Positions 6,858 through 16,268 of a DNA stretch of 64,000 nucleotides are shown piece after piece. The notes under the pieces are model-generated. The model did not search any database, had not been told where the DNA came from, and saw only the letters and a list, made by a program, of their open reading frames with translations. The DNA is from Methanobacterium aggregans (GTDB taxonomy: Archaea; Methanobacteriota; Methanobacteria; Methanobacteriales; Methanobacteriaceae), in assembly GCF_017874455.1 (NCBI RefSeq), contig NZ_JAGGLN010000005.1, forward strand, positions 1 to 64,000. Direction: 5' to 3'. Both the position numbers and the translations under genes were made by a program. Position 1 is the first letter of the stretch. Each line of letters begins with the position of its first letter.

Positions 6858-8750
6858 CTAAAATTTCTCAAGAACCTGCCTGTAAATATCCTTCAAACTT
6901 CCATCAGACTTCTCGTACATCCTGCGCAGTATCAGTTCAGGTGTGCTCCTTGCAAAGTAATCCATACGTGGTGTTCTATCAACTATGAGATTGTAATCCT
7001 CATCCAGTCCCTTGGCTTCGATACCATCAACCCTGACATCGGTGTACTTCAGGATCTCACGGGCCATGTGTGTTACAATAACTGCAAATGAGTTAGAATC
7101 TCGTACAAAGTCCATGAAGCTTGATATGATCTTAACTGCTGCTTCTAGTTCAGTTATTGCCTCAAGTTCATCCAAAAGGATCAGCTTATCTGTTTTTCGG
7201 GTTACAATTGGCATGAAGGTTCTGAGGAATGATTCAAATGCTCCTGCATCGAGTGAATGTTTTTTGGAGAAGAAGTAAACTTCATCAACCAGTTTAACCC
7301 GTGCTTCATCTGCACAGACAGGCAGGCCCATCTGGGTCATTATAGAGATCTGGGCAATGGTTTCAAGGAGGGTGGTTTTACCTCCGCTGTTGGCCCCTGT
7401 AAGCAAAACAACGTTTTCAGGGTAATCCAGTCTGTACTCTATCCTCTGAACCTTTTCATTCTCGAGTGCCAGATTGAGGTGTATGCCTCCTTTGAAGGAG
7501 AATCCATCACTTATTGTAGGGGGGTTCAGGTTGTAGTAATAAGCGAAACAACCCATTGCAAACTCATAATCAAAAAGGATGATCCTATGGACTTCTTCTT
7601 CAACATTCTTTTTAAGTTGGGCTAAAACCTCTGCAGCTTTCACATTTTCTTCAAATGATCTAACCTCTTTTTTTGATGTTTCCTGTTTTTTGATCCTTTC
7701 AAGTTCAGGGTAGTCAATTTCAACAGGGTACTTCTGGATGAATGGATCAAAAGTACATCCTGTTTTATTTTTAACCTCTTCTTTAGCTTCTTTCATCACT
7801 TCATCAAATATTTTCTGGATTTTTTCAGGCATTCCCTCATTTAAAAGGTCTAAAACTTCATCACCATTAAGGTCAATGCCTTTGATGGCTTCCTTAAGTT
7901 TTTTATCCGCAGTTTCCTTGGCACTTTCAACTGCACTTCCAAATATAGATTCATCAAAATCGTCCCTTCCAATGGAATCCATAACCTCCACAACTCTATG
8001 GAGTACAGATTCCTCACCTAAAATATCATTTATCTTCAAAACGTTACTCAGTAAATCGTAGTTTTCCTTGAAGTAGGAAAGGGTAGTTTCTGGAACAATT
8101 TCAAATATTTCAGAGTCATTACTGGCCATTGCAACGTTGTACGCATCTTCAAGTTCTATTAAACCTTCAGAATATACGTAAACAATGAATTCAAAGTCTT
8201 CAAGGCTTTCAAGCTCTTCGGAGGTTATTATGGGACAGTAACTGTTGAGGCCCATTTCAATCATTCTGTGGTAATCACCTTGGGATTCAACCAGAATTGC
8301 CCTGGATGGATCGTACTCTGGCTTTGGCTTATCCATTGGTTGGATCTTTTTGAGGAGTCTGGAGATTTCATTTCGTGGAAGCTGGCTTACAGTATCCTTG
8401 GCAGTCATGACAAAACCAAGGTTTTCCATAATAACTTCTTTGTTCTTTGTTGGGCTCATCAAAAGAATTCTGTTTTTTGCGTAGCTGGTACTGGCGAAGT
8501 CAAGGATCTTACGGGTTAAATCTTCATATATCTGAACAGCCCTTTCAGTTTTCAAAAAATCTTCAGTAGGATTTCCAAGAACAGAATTAACTATCTCCAC
8601 AGCCTTATGCTGGCTTATACCCTCTATACTTGTGATCCTGTCCACTTCAAAGTTTTTAACAGCCTTCAGAAATTCTTCCTCTCCCCCGAAGCTGCCCATG
8701 ATCTTATCAGCCATTCTGTTACCTATACCCTTTATATCCTTGAGATCCAA
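6858..8750 (-). CDS. MutS-family ATPase with N-terminal helix-hairpin-helix
   Basis: A 630-residue archaeal MutS homologue. The first 60 residues hold tandem helix-hairpin-helix motifs (LKDIKGIGNRMADKI, ITSIEGISQHKAVEI) that bind DNA without sequence preference. A helical middle follows, and then the MutS ABC-type ATPase: Walker A TGANSGGKTT near residue 450, an FFSKKHSLDAGAFESFL signature region, Walker B LILLDELEAI and the VTHM switch. It lacks the MutS mismatch-recognition domain and has no Smr nuclease domain, so it is neither MutS1 nor complete MutS2. It probably acts on recombination or replication intermediates. The region 8751-9022 upstream holds a TATA-like TTATACACTT on this strand near 8850 and no gene. 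Confidence 0.85.
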   Translation of the reverse strand: MDLKDIKGIGNRMADKIMGSFGGEEEFLKAVKNFEVDRITSIEGISQHKAVEIVNSVLGNPTEDFLKTERAVQIYEDLTRKILDFASTSYAKNRILLMSPTKNKEVIMENLGFVMTAKDTVSQLPRNEISRLLKKIQPMDKPKPEYDPSRAILVESQGDYHRMIEMGLNSYCPIITSEELESLEDFEFIVYVYSEGLIELEDAYNVAMASNDSEIFEIVPETTLSYFKENYDLLSNVLKINDILGEESVLHRVVEVMDSIGRDDFDESIFGSAVESAKETADKKLKEAIKGIDLNGDEVLDLLNEGMPEKIQKIFDEVMKEAKEEVKNKTGCTFDPFIQKYPVEIDYPELERIKKQETSKKEVRSFEENVKAAEVLAQLKKNVEEEVHRIILFDYEFAMGCFAYYYNLNPPTISDGFSFKGGIHLNLALENEKVQRIEYRLDYPENVVLLTGANSGGKTTLLETIAQISIMTQMGLPVCADEARVKLVDEVYFFSKKHSLDAGAFESFLRTFMPIVTRKTDKLILLDELEAITELEAAVKIISSFMDFVRDSNSFAVIVTHMAREILKYTDVRVDGIEAKGLDEDYNLIVDRTPRMDYFARSTPELILRRMYEKSDGSLKDIYRQVLEKF

Positions 8751-9022
8751 TTTACCACCTTTAAGTCATGGATTTTTTTCATGGGAATCAATAATTCTCC
8801 ATTGTAATAATCCTCAACAATTTTTAGGATACTATCTATTTTAAGTGTATAAATGGTTTTAGAGACCGTGTGAGAAGTTCTAAGAATTACTCTGACTGTC
8901 ATTTATCCTGAGTTTTGGCCAATTTACGCTCAAGTCTTGTCACCGGTTTAAAAATCTGCAAATAGGGACATTAAATATAAGTCGTAAGTCCAGTATCTAA
9001 TTCAGTGCAATGTTTGATTTAA

Positions 9023-9151
9023 TTAATGAATTTTTAGCTTCAAGTCAGGTTTTAGCAGTTCCTGCAATTCATAACTCATATCCTTAAGGTTTTCACTGAT
9101 ATTCACAGACTGATCATCTCCATTTACCATCAAAATATTCGTTTTTTCCAT
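9023..9151 (-). CDS. Small hypothetical protein, 42 residues
   Basis: A short frame with ATG at 9151 preceded by AAGGTG seven bases upstream, ending at TAA 9023-9025. It encodes a mostly acidic peptide with a likely C-terminal amphipathic helix (SENLKDMSYELQELLK). The ribosome binding site and balanced composition favour a real gene; the short length is the main doubt. The gap 9152-9298 holds nothing else visible. No homologue was recognised. Confidence 0.4.
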   Translation of the reverse strand: MEKTNILMVNGDDQSVNISENLKDMSYELQELLKPDLKLKIH

Positions 9152-9298
9152 CTCATGGCACCTTTGTATGGTTCTTGATTGAAGTTAATATTATATCTTC
9201 GTAATTTAATCTGGGAAAATGGAATATGATTATGAATAGGTACATTTAATTCAAATGCTTTGCAAAATTAGATAAATCCTGTTGATTAAAATAAAACC

Positions 9299-10135
9299 AT
9301 GGAATTTTTAGTCTACATCACCCTGCTCTTGATCACAGGCCTTTTTGTTGGATTTGCATCTGGACTTCTAGGTGTTGGTGGAGGTTTTATAATGGTACCA
9401 GTCCAATTCTTCCTACTAACATCCATTGGAATTGACCCCACACTTGCAATAAGAATAGCATTTGGAACCAGCCTTGCTGTGATTCTGCCCACAGCATTAA
9501 GCGGTTCCTTAGGTCACAGCCGCAGAGGATATGTTATGATCCGTCCTGCAGTATTCATGGGAATTGCAGGCTTCACAGGGGCAGTTATAGGGGCAGTGAT
9601 CTCATCCCATGCACCAGAAGATATTCTAAGATTTTTGTTTGGATTTCTGGCAATTGGGGCTGCATTCTGGATGTTAACCGCAAATTACTCTCCAAATGAA
9701 ATCAGAACTGAAAATAATGAAAAAAAGGTTTATTACTACATCTTATGGGGATTTGTGGCAGGAATAGCTTCAGGACTTCTTGGAATTGGTGGTGGAATAC
9801 TCATCGTCCCAATACTAATTATTTTAATGGGATTTGGAGCTCACAAAGCAATTGGAACATCTTCAGCTGTAATAATCTTCACTGCAGTGGGTGGAATTAT
9901 TAGCTACAGCTTCAGTGGGATGAACACTCCCGGACTTCCCCCTTACTCCCTAGGTTATGTAAATCTGGTTCAGTTACTGGCCCTATCAATCACAAGTATT
10001 CCAATGGCCCAGTTAGGTGTCAGGACATCCCATAAAATCCCAGAAAAAGAATTGAAATTGATATATGCTGCTTTGATGGTTTACATTGCCCTTAAGATGA
10101 TGGGACTATTTGAATGGCTGAACCTTCCAATTTGA
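9299..10135 (+). CDS. Sulfite exporter TauE/SafE family membrane protein
   Basis: A 278-residue protein with about eight membrane segments in two homologous halves. The signature Gly motif occurs twice: ASGLLGVGGGF near residue 20 and ASGLLGIGGGI near 158, each followed by a VP..IL helix, as in TauE/SafE (DUF81) permeases. These export sulfite, sulfoacetate or other sulfur anions. The actual substrate here is unknown. No ribosome binding site is visible before the ATG, so the transcript may be leaderless. It is a single-gene unit followed by a T9 tract, and converges on the U32 gene. Confidence 0.9.
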   Translation: MEFLVYITLLLITGLFVGFASGLLGVGGGFIMVPVQFFLLTSIGIDPTLAIRIAFGTSLAVILPTALSGSLGHSRRGYVMIRPAVFMGIAGFTGAVIGAVISSHAPEDILRFLFGFLAIGAAFWMLTANYSPNEIRTENNEKKVYYYILWGFVAGIASGLLGIGGGILIVPILIILMGFGAHKAIGTSSAVIIFTAVGGIISYSFSGMNTPGLPPYSLGYVNLVQLLALSITSIPMAQLGVRTSHKIPEKELKLIYAALMVYIALKMMGLFEWLNLPI

Positions 10136-10156
10136 AGGAGATAATTCCTAATAACA

Positions 10157-10165
10157 TTTTTTTTT
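10157..10165 (+). terminator. Oligo-T terminator after TauE/SafE
   Basis: Nine consecutive T lie 21 bp after the TauE/SafE stop codon and 30 bp before the convergent U32 gene end. This fits an archaeal T-tract terminator. Confidence 0.5.
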
Positions 10166-10195
10166 ATAAGGAACTTCATAATAATTTCATTTATT

Positions 10196-12916
10196 TCAGG
10201 TTTTAACTCCTCTTATAAAGTTTCCAGTGGTTATACCTCCTGTTGAAAACTTCTTAACATCCCTTTTAAGCATGTTTAGATTCTTTTTTAAATTACCCTT
10301 ATTTTGGGAGTTTTTACAGAGTTCAAGGGCATTGATATAGGCTGAAGTCACATCCTCCACATATCCTGGGGGTTTGCCCCGTGCATCAACTGCAACAGAA
10401 TCCATTCCCATCTTAATTATCTGTGGAATATGATCAAGGAGGCAGAGCTCAACAGAATTCATTATATGGGTTTTTAAGCTGCAGTCTGATCTAACTGGAA
10501 AAACACGATTTTTAACATCTTCGATACCTAAAAATTCACCTTCAATCTTTTTTAAACCAGAGTTTTCAAAGCTTTTTTCAGGTTTTGTTAGTAAACATGG
10601 CAGGCAGTCTTCAGTTGTTATGACTTCAAGGTTTCCCTGAACCAGAAGTTCAAAGGACAAATTTACCCTCTTTAATCCTGAATTCGTGAGAATATCCCCT
10701 ATCTCATCACTTGAGAGTTCAGGGGACACAGTTGCAGTTTTAAATGTTTTTGAGAGTTCTTCTGCACTTCGATGGTTCCAGAGATTGATTCCCATTGCTC
10801 CGTAGACATTCAAACCTTCAAACAAACTTTTAAGAGATACTGCAGCTCCGAGATCGTCAATCATAACTCCTGATAAATCCAAACTTTCATCTGCCCTGAT
10901 TTCGTTTATAATTGATACTGCCGAGTTCAGATAGTTCTCTGGGCTAATGTTGGGCCATTTCCAGATCAATTCAGCACTGTAACTACTGCAGATAGCAGAT
11001 GCTTTTTTCAACACATCTAAAACATCTTTGAAATACTTTTCATGGTTTGAATTGTTTCTGCTGCAGGTACCCTCAGGAATATTGGGCTCAATGTAGACAC
11101 GTTTACAACCAGCCAAACATGCTGCATGGACTGATTCAACACTGTCAACGTAAACAGACAGAAGGGGAGTTTTTTTATTAAAACTTCCACTAAAAATTTC
11201 CTTATTAAACTTCTTAGGACTTTCAACATCCCAGTTTTGATTTAGATCTGATTTAAAATCATTATAAAGGGTTTTAGCATTTTTTAAATCATTTTCTGAG
11301 GGTGTGAATGATCTTATTAATTCTGTTTCGACTCTGGCCAGAATATCCCTTCTCAACTGGTTCAACTTACTAACTGGTGCAAATAAACCTCCAGGATAAG
11401 ATATGTCAAGGTTTTTAATTTTAAAGGGACTGCCTCCAGTTTTCTGGAGTTGTTTTTTTATCTGTGCAGGTTCCAATGGTTTTTTAATGGCTTTTTCAAA
11501 TTTGAATGGAGAAATGTACTCAAAACTCTTCATGATTCCGTTAACCTGAAAATTGCAGGTTAAATGTGCAGCATGATCCTCATCCCATTGAATGTTAACG
11601 TCAATTGGAATGGGATTCCTGTAACCTTCCTGGACAAAATCATCTGCAATATCCATTAAAGACTTTCTACGGGTTATAAAAAGTTTATAACCTTCTTTTA
11701 AAGGTTTATGGATGTTTAAACCTATTTTTAACTTACCCTTTTTTATTTTTCCAGACTTGCCCAGAACATTCACATCTTCATTTAAAACCATTCCATAATC
11801 CTTATCATTAGAATTTCTACTTTTAAAAACAATTCCATCTCCCTTTTCAGGAATAATGGAATTTTTCATCTTAACAATGGTTTCCATGCTTTTTGGTTTG
11901 TAGCCAACAACATCTCCAATGTAAAGACCTCTGTTACCGGGTTTGCTCCGCCCCATAACTGATCTGAAACCAGCATCCATGATGTAACCCTTGGTAAATC
12001 CTCTGTTGAATGCCAGTTTAAGGTTGGAAACATCTTCCTCACTGGGTTTCCATTCACCATCTCCCAGGGCATGTAGGGCCCTTCTGTATAGGTCCACCAC
12101 AACTGCAACGTACTCCGGGGACCGCATTCTGCCTTCGATTTTAATGGAATGAACTCCACTTCGCACTAATTTATCAAGGTGTCTGTAAACTGCTAAATCC
12201 CTGGTTGAGAGCAGATATTCATCTTCCAGATTCACTTTTCTTAGCTTTGATGGAACTCCATGTTCATCCATTTCTCCCCTGACCAGTTGGTAGGGTTTTC
12301 TGCAGGGCTGGGCACACATACCCCGGTTACCGCTTCTACCTCCAATAAAGGATGACATGAGGCACTGTCCAGAGTATGAGTAGCAGAGTGCACCATGACC
12401 AAAGACTTCAATTTCAATGTTTCCACCAGTTTCCTTTAGAATTTTTCTTATTTCGGGGATTTTGACTTCCCTTGCAAGTATAACCCTTTTAAATCCAAAT
12501 TCACAGGCCCATTTAACTCCATCAAGGCTGTGGATGGTCATTTGGGTTGATGCGTGCATTTCAAGATCAGGCACTATACTCTTTGCAAGACTTGCAACAC
12601 CAAGATCCTGAACTATAACTGCATCAACACCAATCTCGTAGAGCCAGAGCAGATAAACTGCAACAGACTCAAGTTCAAAGTCTTTTATAAGTGTGTTGAC
12701 TGTAACGTAAACTTTCACTCCATTTAAATGGGCGTAACGTAATGCTTCCTGCAGTTCACTGTCTCCGAAGTTTGCTGCATAGTGCCTTGCACCGAAACGC
12801 CTACCTGCAAGGTAAACAGCATCTGCACCAGCATTAACAGCCGCCCTAAGTGCATCCATTGAACCTGCGGGTGCAAGGAGTTCTGGTAAAATAAGTTCCT
12901 GTAATTTTTGAGCCAT
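10196..12916 (-). CDS. U32 family peptidase-like protein (with DUF3656-like C-terminal part)
   Basis: A 906-residue protein. The N-terminal 330 residues are a TIM-barrel U32 domain: ELLAPAGSMDALRAAVNAGADAVYLAG at the start, GHGALCYSYSGQCLMSS near 173 and GNRGMCAQPCRKPYQ near 196, with the conserved Cys set. A beta-rich middle follows (residues about 330-520), and a second U32-like barrel closes the protein, with another CLPCLL and a RSDCSL. U32 proteins RlhA and TrhP make 5-hydroxycytidine or 5-carboxymethoxyuridine in RNA, so RNA modification is more likely than collagen digestion. The target is not known. GAGG lies about ten bases before the ATG. Confidence 0.85.
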   Translation of the reverse strand: MAQKLQELILPELLAPAGSMDALRAAVNAGADAVYLAGRRFGARHYAANFGDSELQEALRYAHLNGVKVYVTVNTLIKDFELESVAVYLLWLYEIGVDAVIVQDLGVASLAKSIVPDLEMHASTQMTIHSLDGVKWACEFGFKRVILAREVKIPEIRKILKETGGNIEIEVFGHGALCYSYSGQCLMSSFIGGRSGNRGMCAQPCRKPYQLVRGEMDEHGVPSKLRKVNLEDEYLLSTRDLAVYRHLDKLVRSGVHSIKIEGRMRSPEYVAVVVDLYRRALHALGDGEWKPSEEDVSNLKLAFNRGFTKGYIMDAGFRSVMGRSKPGNRGLYIGDVVGYKPKSMETIVKMKNSIIPEKGDGIVFKSRNSNDKDYGMVLNEDVNVLGKSGKIKKGKLKIGLNIHKPLKEGYKLFITRRKSLMDIADDFVQEGYRNPIPIDVNIQWDEDHAAHLTCNFQVNGIMKSFEYISPFKFEKAIKKPLEPAQIKKQLQKTGGSPFKIKNLDISYPGGLFAPVSKLNQLRRDILARVETELIRSFTPSENDLKNAKTLYNDFKSDLNQNWDVESPKKFNKEIFSGSFNKKTPLLSVYVDSVESVHAACLAGCKRVYIEPNIPEGTCSRNNSNHEKYFKDVLDVLKKASAICSSYSAELIWKWPNISPENYLNSAVSIINEIRADESLDLSGVMIDDLGAAVSLKSLFEGLNVYGAMGINLWNHRSAEELSKTFKTATVSPELSSDEIGDILTNSGLKRVNLSFELLVQGNLEVITTEDCLPCLLTKPEKSFENSGLKKIEGEFLGIEDVKNRVFPVRSDCSLKTHIMNSVELCLLDHIPQIIKMGMDSVAVDARGKPPGYVEDVTSAYINALELCKNSQNKGNLKKNLNMLKRDVKKFSTGGITTGNFIRGVKT

Positions 12917-13468
12917 AAAAACGTATCCTCATTCCATTAAAATTTATTTCTCAGAGCAATTGAATTGATGAATGCAAAATCCATATCATAATCCATATCA
13001 TCATAAAAATATCTCTTGTTATAGGTTCTGTACAGTCTATTTATTATAACTATCAAAGGATTATAACTATGAAATGGTACCAAACTTATCAAGTGCTAAC
13101 AAAAATTACATCTAATAAGATGTATAAAGGTTCATGGAAGATAGTTATCTGGTTGCATTGCTAAATCAAATAGGTACTAAAATTTTAGGTTAAATTAAGT
13201 TTTCTTATTTAAAACTCAATCGGATGGATCAAATCAAGTAAATCAAATCCATTGTATCAATTAAATCAATTAAATCAATTAATTCGTTAAAATTTCATTA
13301 AATAATAACATATTTTTAAACAAATAGAAGTTCGATTCATAAAAATTAAACATTATCATCATTAAAAATCAAAAATCGTAGATATCATGTCATGATTCAA
13401 AATCATGGCTTCTGAATCAATCAGCAAAAAAAATCAGTGAAAATTAGCATGTTACTGACGGTGTACAC
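12917..13468. other. Gene-free AT-rich gap
   Basis: This 552-bp gap separates the divergent U32 and DGGGP synthase genes. It contains a 9-bp tandem repeat at 13256-13282 and several imperfect ATCAA runs. A 31-codon frame starting near 13070 has no ribosome binding site and is not credited. The promoters of both flanking genes should lie here, but no TATA box stands out against the AT-rich background. Confidence 0.6.
13256..13282. repeat. 9-bp tandem repeat, three copies
   Basis: ATCAATTAA is repeated exactly three times in a row, in the gap upstream of the DGGGP synthase gene. Nearby AAATCAA words suggest slippage of a low-complexity tract. No function is evident. Confidence 0.8.
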
Positions 13469-14311
13469 ATGAATGCGTATTTAGAAATATTAAGACCTGG
13501 AAATGCCTTAATGGCGGTTGTAGCAATTTTTTTAGTGGCACTTATCAATGGAACTTTCAACTTAAACGTTTTTCTAGCAGCTGTGGCTGTTTTCATGGCA
13601 ACAGGGGCGGGAAATGCTATAAACGATTACTTCGACCACAGGATCGATGCCATAAACAAACCACAAAGACCAATCCCCTCTGGCAGAATATCACTTAAAA
13701 ATGCAGGAAGATACTCTGCAGCACTTTTTATAATAGCAATAGCAATAGGATTTTATATAAACATATTACCTGGAATAATAGTCCTTCTAAGCTCATTACT
13801 CATGATATGGTATGCTTACAACCTTAAAAGAAAATGTTTAATTGGAAACCTCAGCATATCCTTCCTCACAGGGCTATGCTTTGTCTTTGGTGGAGTTGTT
13901 GTGGGACACATATACGTATCAATAGCTTTAGGGTTTTATGCCTTTTTAATGACCATTTCAAGGGAGATAGTCAAGGACATGGAGGATGTTGAGGGAGACA
14001 GGGAGGAGGGAGCAACCACTTTACCCATAGTTCATGGGAAAAAATCAGCATCCATACTTGCAGCATTTTTCATTGTCTTTGCAAGCATAACAAGTCCTGT
14101 GCTTTACTTCATAGGAATATTCAACGCACTCTACCTTCTGGTCCTTGCCCCTGCAATCCTAGTATTTTTGAGCTGTGCAGTCTCCATATTAAGGGATGTT
14201 TCAGTTGAAAACACAGCTAAAATATCCAAAAGGCTTAAGATGGGAATGGGAATAACCTTCCTGGCATTTGCAATTGGATCACCATTTGTAGCAGGAATGT
14301 TAGGATTTTAA
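13469..14311 (+). CDS. Digeranylgeranylglyceryl phosphate synthase (UbiA family)
   Basis: A 280-residue UbiA-type prenyltransferase with eight to nine membrane helices. The two Asp-rich motifs are NDYFDHRID (residues about 51-59) with the following KPQRPIPSG, and KDMEDVEGDREEGATTLP near 172. These bind the Mg-diphosphate of geranylgeranyl diphosphate. In archaea this branch transfers the second geranylgeranyl group to GGGP, giving DGGGP, the core of archaeal ether lipids. Other UbiA members could be considered, but length and motifs fit DGGGP synthase well. GGTG lies five bases before the ATG. It is alone on its transcript, with the HD nuclease gene following after 147 bp. Confidence 0.88.
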   Translation: MNAYLEILRPGNALMAVVAIFLVALINGTFNLNVFLAAVAVFMATGAGNAINDYFDHRIDAINKPQRPIPSGRISLKNAGRYSAALFIIAIAIGFYINILPGIIVLLSSLLMIWYAYNLKRKCLIGNLSISFLTGLCFVFGGVVVGHIYVSIALGFYAFLMTISREIVKDMEDVEGDREEGATTLPIVHGKKSASILAAFFIVFASITSPVLYFIGIFNALYLLVLAPAILVFLSCAVSILRDVSVENTAKISKRLKMGMGITFLAFAIGSPFVAGMLGF

Positions 14312-14458
14312 GTTCAAATTCAAAAGGGCTTCAAGTTTAAAAAGATCATTTAAAGAAGATCAGATAAAAAGTTCATAAAATTAATTTGTACAGCTGGAAT
14401 TGCATAAAAATAGCTTTGAAATACATAGCTTTGTGATAAATAAGCAGGGGATGTTGAT

Positions 14459-15373
14459 TTGACTAAAAAATTGGAAAATGACTTCGTTGAGAACCTTGAT
14501 CAAACCCGGAGCATCAGCTCCAAATTTGTTGTGGTGGATAAGTACATCAAAAAATCATTAAACGGACGTTACTACATAAGCCTAGTTTTTTCAGATAGAA
14601 CCGGACGGATAAACGGCAGGATGTTTCCAAAAAAGAATGCTGAGAATATTCTGGAATCCATAGATGTTGGGGGAGTATGCAGGTTGGAGGGAAATGTTAA
14701 TGAATTTCCCCAGGGCTCTGGAAACTTCAACGTTATAGTCAACAACATTGTGGGTTTATCTGAGGGAGAATACGACCTGGACGACTTCGTTGTGGCATCA
14801 CAGAGGGACAAGGACGAACTTGTAGGGGAAGTGCGCCAGCTTATAAAGAGTGTTGAAAACCAGGATCTCAAGAAACTTTTAAGATCCTTCTTCTGTGATA
14901 AGGATTTTGCAGAAAAATTTTACACAGCACCCGCAGCCCGTTTTCACCACCACAACTACCTCAGCGGACTTCTTGAGCACACAGTAGAAGTTTTAAAGAT
15001 TTCAATGACCCTTTGCGAACTGTTCCCAGAACTTGACAGCGATATGCTCTACACAGGGGTTATGCTCCATGATATTGGTAAAATACAGACTTACAAGTAC
15101 GATCTGACCCATATAGAATTCTCAGAGAAGGGAATGCTCTTGGATCATATTTTCATATCCTCGGACATGGTGAAGGAAAAAATAAAGGCCCTGGAGATAC
15201 CTGAGGAGATATCAGACAAACTCCTGCACATGATCCTGAGCCACCATGGTGATGTCAGCAATGGATGGGGTTCTACAATAGACCCAAAAACTCCTGAAGC
15301 TGTGGCACTCCACTACGCCGACAACGTGGATGCAAGGGTCAAGGATATACTCCAGAACGGTGTTAAAAGGTGA
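14459..15373 (+). CDS. OB-fold/HD-domain 3'-5' exonuclease (YhaM-like)
   Basis: A 304-residue protein. Residues about 20-110 are an OB-fold nucleic-acid-binding domain (KYIKKSLNGRYYISLVFSDRTGRINGRMF). Residues about 160-300 are an HD phosphohydrolase domain: HHHNYLSGLLEHTVEVL, the diagnostic LHDIGKI, and a later LSHHGD. This order matches YhaM-type 3'-5' exoribonucleases. The start is TTG at 14459 with GGGGATG upstream; no ATG lies near the conserved N terminus. The gap 15374-15624 that follows is AT-rich with no gene. Confidence 0.85.
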   Translation: MTKKLENDFVENLDQTRSISSKFVVVDKYIKKSLNGRYYISLVFSDRTGRINGRMFPKKNAENILESIDVGGVCRLEGNVNEFPQGSGNFNVIVNNIVGLSEGEYDLDDFVVASQRDKDELVGEVRQLIKSVENQDLKKLLRSFFCDKDFAEKFYTAPAARFHHHNYLSGLLEHTVEVLKISMTLCELFPELDSDMLYTGVMLHDIGKIQTYKYDLTHIEFSEKGMLLDHIFISSDMVKEKIKALEIPEEISDKLLHMILSHHGDVSNGWGSTIDPKTPEAVALHYADNVDARVKDILQNGVKR

Positions 15374-15624
15374 TTATGGTGGGGGAAGGTAAGGACTCTA
15401 AAACATGTTTTCTGAGATATATCCTGCCCATACTGCCTTAAAATTTATTTATTAATCTTTATTTATCAAATCATCTAAAAAATCATCGAGATCCTAATTA
15501 AATAACTCATCAAGATCCTTAAAATCAATATTAAAATGTTTAAGATTAAGATCTTTACTTTAAACTAAAAATCAGTTAAATACACAATAATCATATCTAA
15601 AATCATTCATCTAATCCTTCAAAA

Positions 15625-15924
15625 TCAGTTACAAAACTTAAACATATCCTCAACATCGTAGAATGTTTGACAGAATGATTTACACCCTGTTTTAAGTTTT
15701 TCTTCCCCTTCTTCTGTTAAAAAATAGGTTTTATGCTCATCCACCCTGATCAATCCCCTTTCCCTCAGCTCCTTCAGTGCGGGATAAATGGTTCCAGGAC
15801 TGGGCTTTTTACCCTTCCTTCTTTCAAATTCAGTTCTGATTTCAGATCCCTTCATTCCTTTCCTGTGCAAAATCCACAGTATCAAAAATGAAAGGTAACC
15901 CTTCATATTACTTGAACATTTCAT
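15625..15924 (-). CDS. PadR family transcriptional regulator
   Basis: A 99-residue winged-helix repressor of the short PadR class. It shows FLILWILHRKGMKGSEI, the recognition part PSPGTIYPALKELRERGLI, and the wing segment KTYFLTEEGEEKL. A short Cys-containing tail replaces the long dimerisation helix of larger PadR proteins. It is divergent from an MFS exporter gene, the usual arrangement for PadR drug-efflux control. Three copies of one palindrome lie just upstream of its start, two of them flanking its TATA box, so it probably represses itself and perhaps the exporter. Confidence 0.9.
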   Translation of the reverse strand: MKCSSNMKGYLSFLILWILHRKGMKGSEIRTEFERRKGKKPSPGTIYPALKELRERGLIRVDEHKTYFLTEEGEEKLKTGCKSFCQTFYDVEDMFKFCN

Positions 15925-15934
15925 TGTTTAATAG

Positions 15935-16027
15935 TATTGGAAAACCGACATATAAATCTGTTCCAGAACAACACCCTCAAAATATCGGATCACCGACAAA
16001 TTTAAATAGTGTATCGGATAAACGATA
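15935..16027. promoter_or_regulatory. Three palindromic operators of the PadR/MFS locus
   Basis: Three related 16-bp sites lie between the divergent genes: 15935-15950 (TATTGGAAAACCGACA), 15983-15998 (TATCGGATCACCGACA) and 16012-16027 (TATCGGATAAACGATA). The shared form is TATCGGA-N-ACCGACA, an inverted repeat. The second and third sites flank TATTTAAAT (16001-16009 on the minus strand), the likely TATA box of the PadR gene. That is the expected layout for autorepression. The assignment to PadR is inferred from position. Confidence 0.7.
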
Positions 16028-16185
16028 GAATAGAATTTTTGCATGCAATATACCCGATCCAAAAAACTCAAAGATGTGTTGGATGTGCGTGTTACCTCAG
16101 ATTTTTTGTTAAAATTCGTTTTTAATGTAATTTGTACTTCATTTGTATTTCTATTTTAAAATTTCAATTTTAAGTATAAATGTAT

Positions 16186-16201
16186 AAGTACAACTGTACT
16201 T
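16186..16201. promoter_or_regulatory. Inverted repeat near the MFS promoter
   Basis: AAGTAC and GTACTT form 6-bp arms around a 4-bp spacer just downstream of a TATA-like GTATAAATGTATAAG. It lies where the exporter transcript should start and differs from the three PadR-type sites, so it may bind another factor or be a short hairpin. Confidence 0.35.
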
Positions 16202-16268
16202 TAAAACCTTCAAAAAATCTTAAAAACAAATTTAAAACTTTATTTTGATAATTAGAGGTGATGAAGAC

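Noticed and set aside
13070..13165. 31-codon frame upstream of the DGGGP synthase gene
   Set aside because: There is no ribosome binding site and no recognisable sequence; the region looks like AT-rich spacer.
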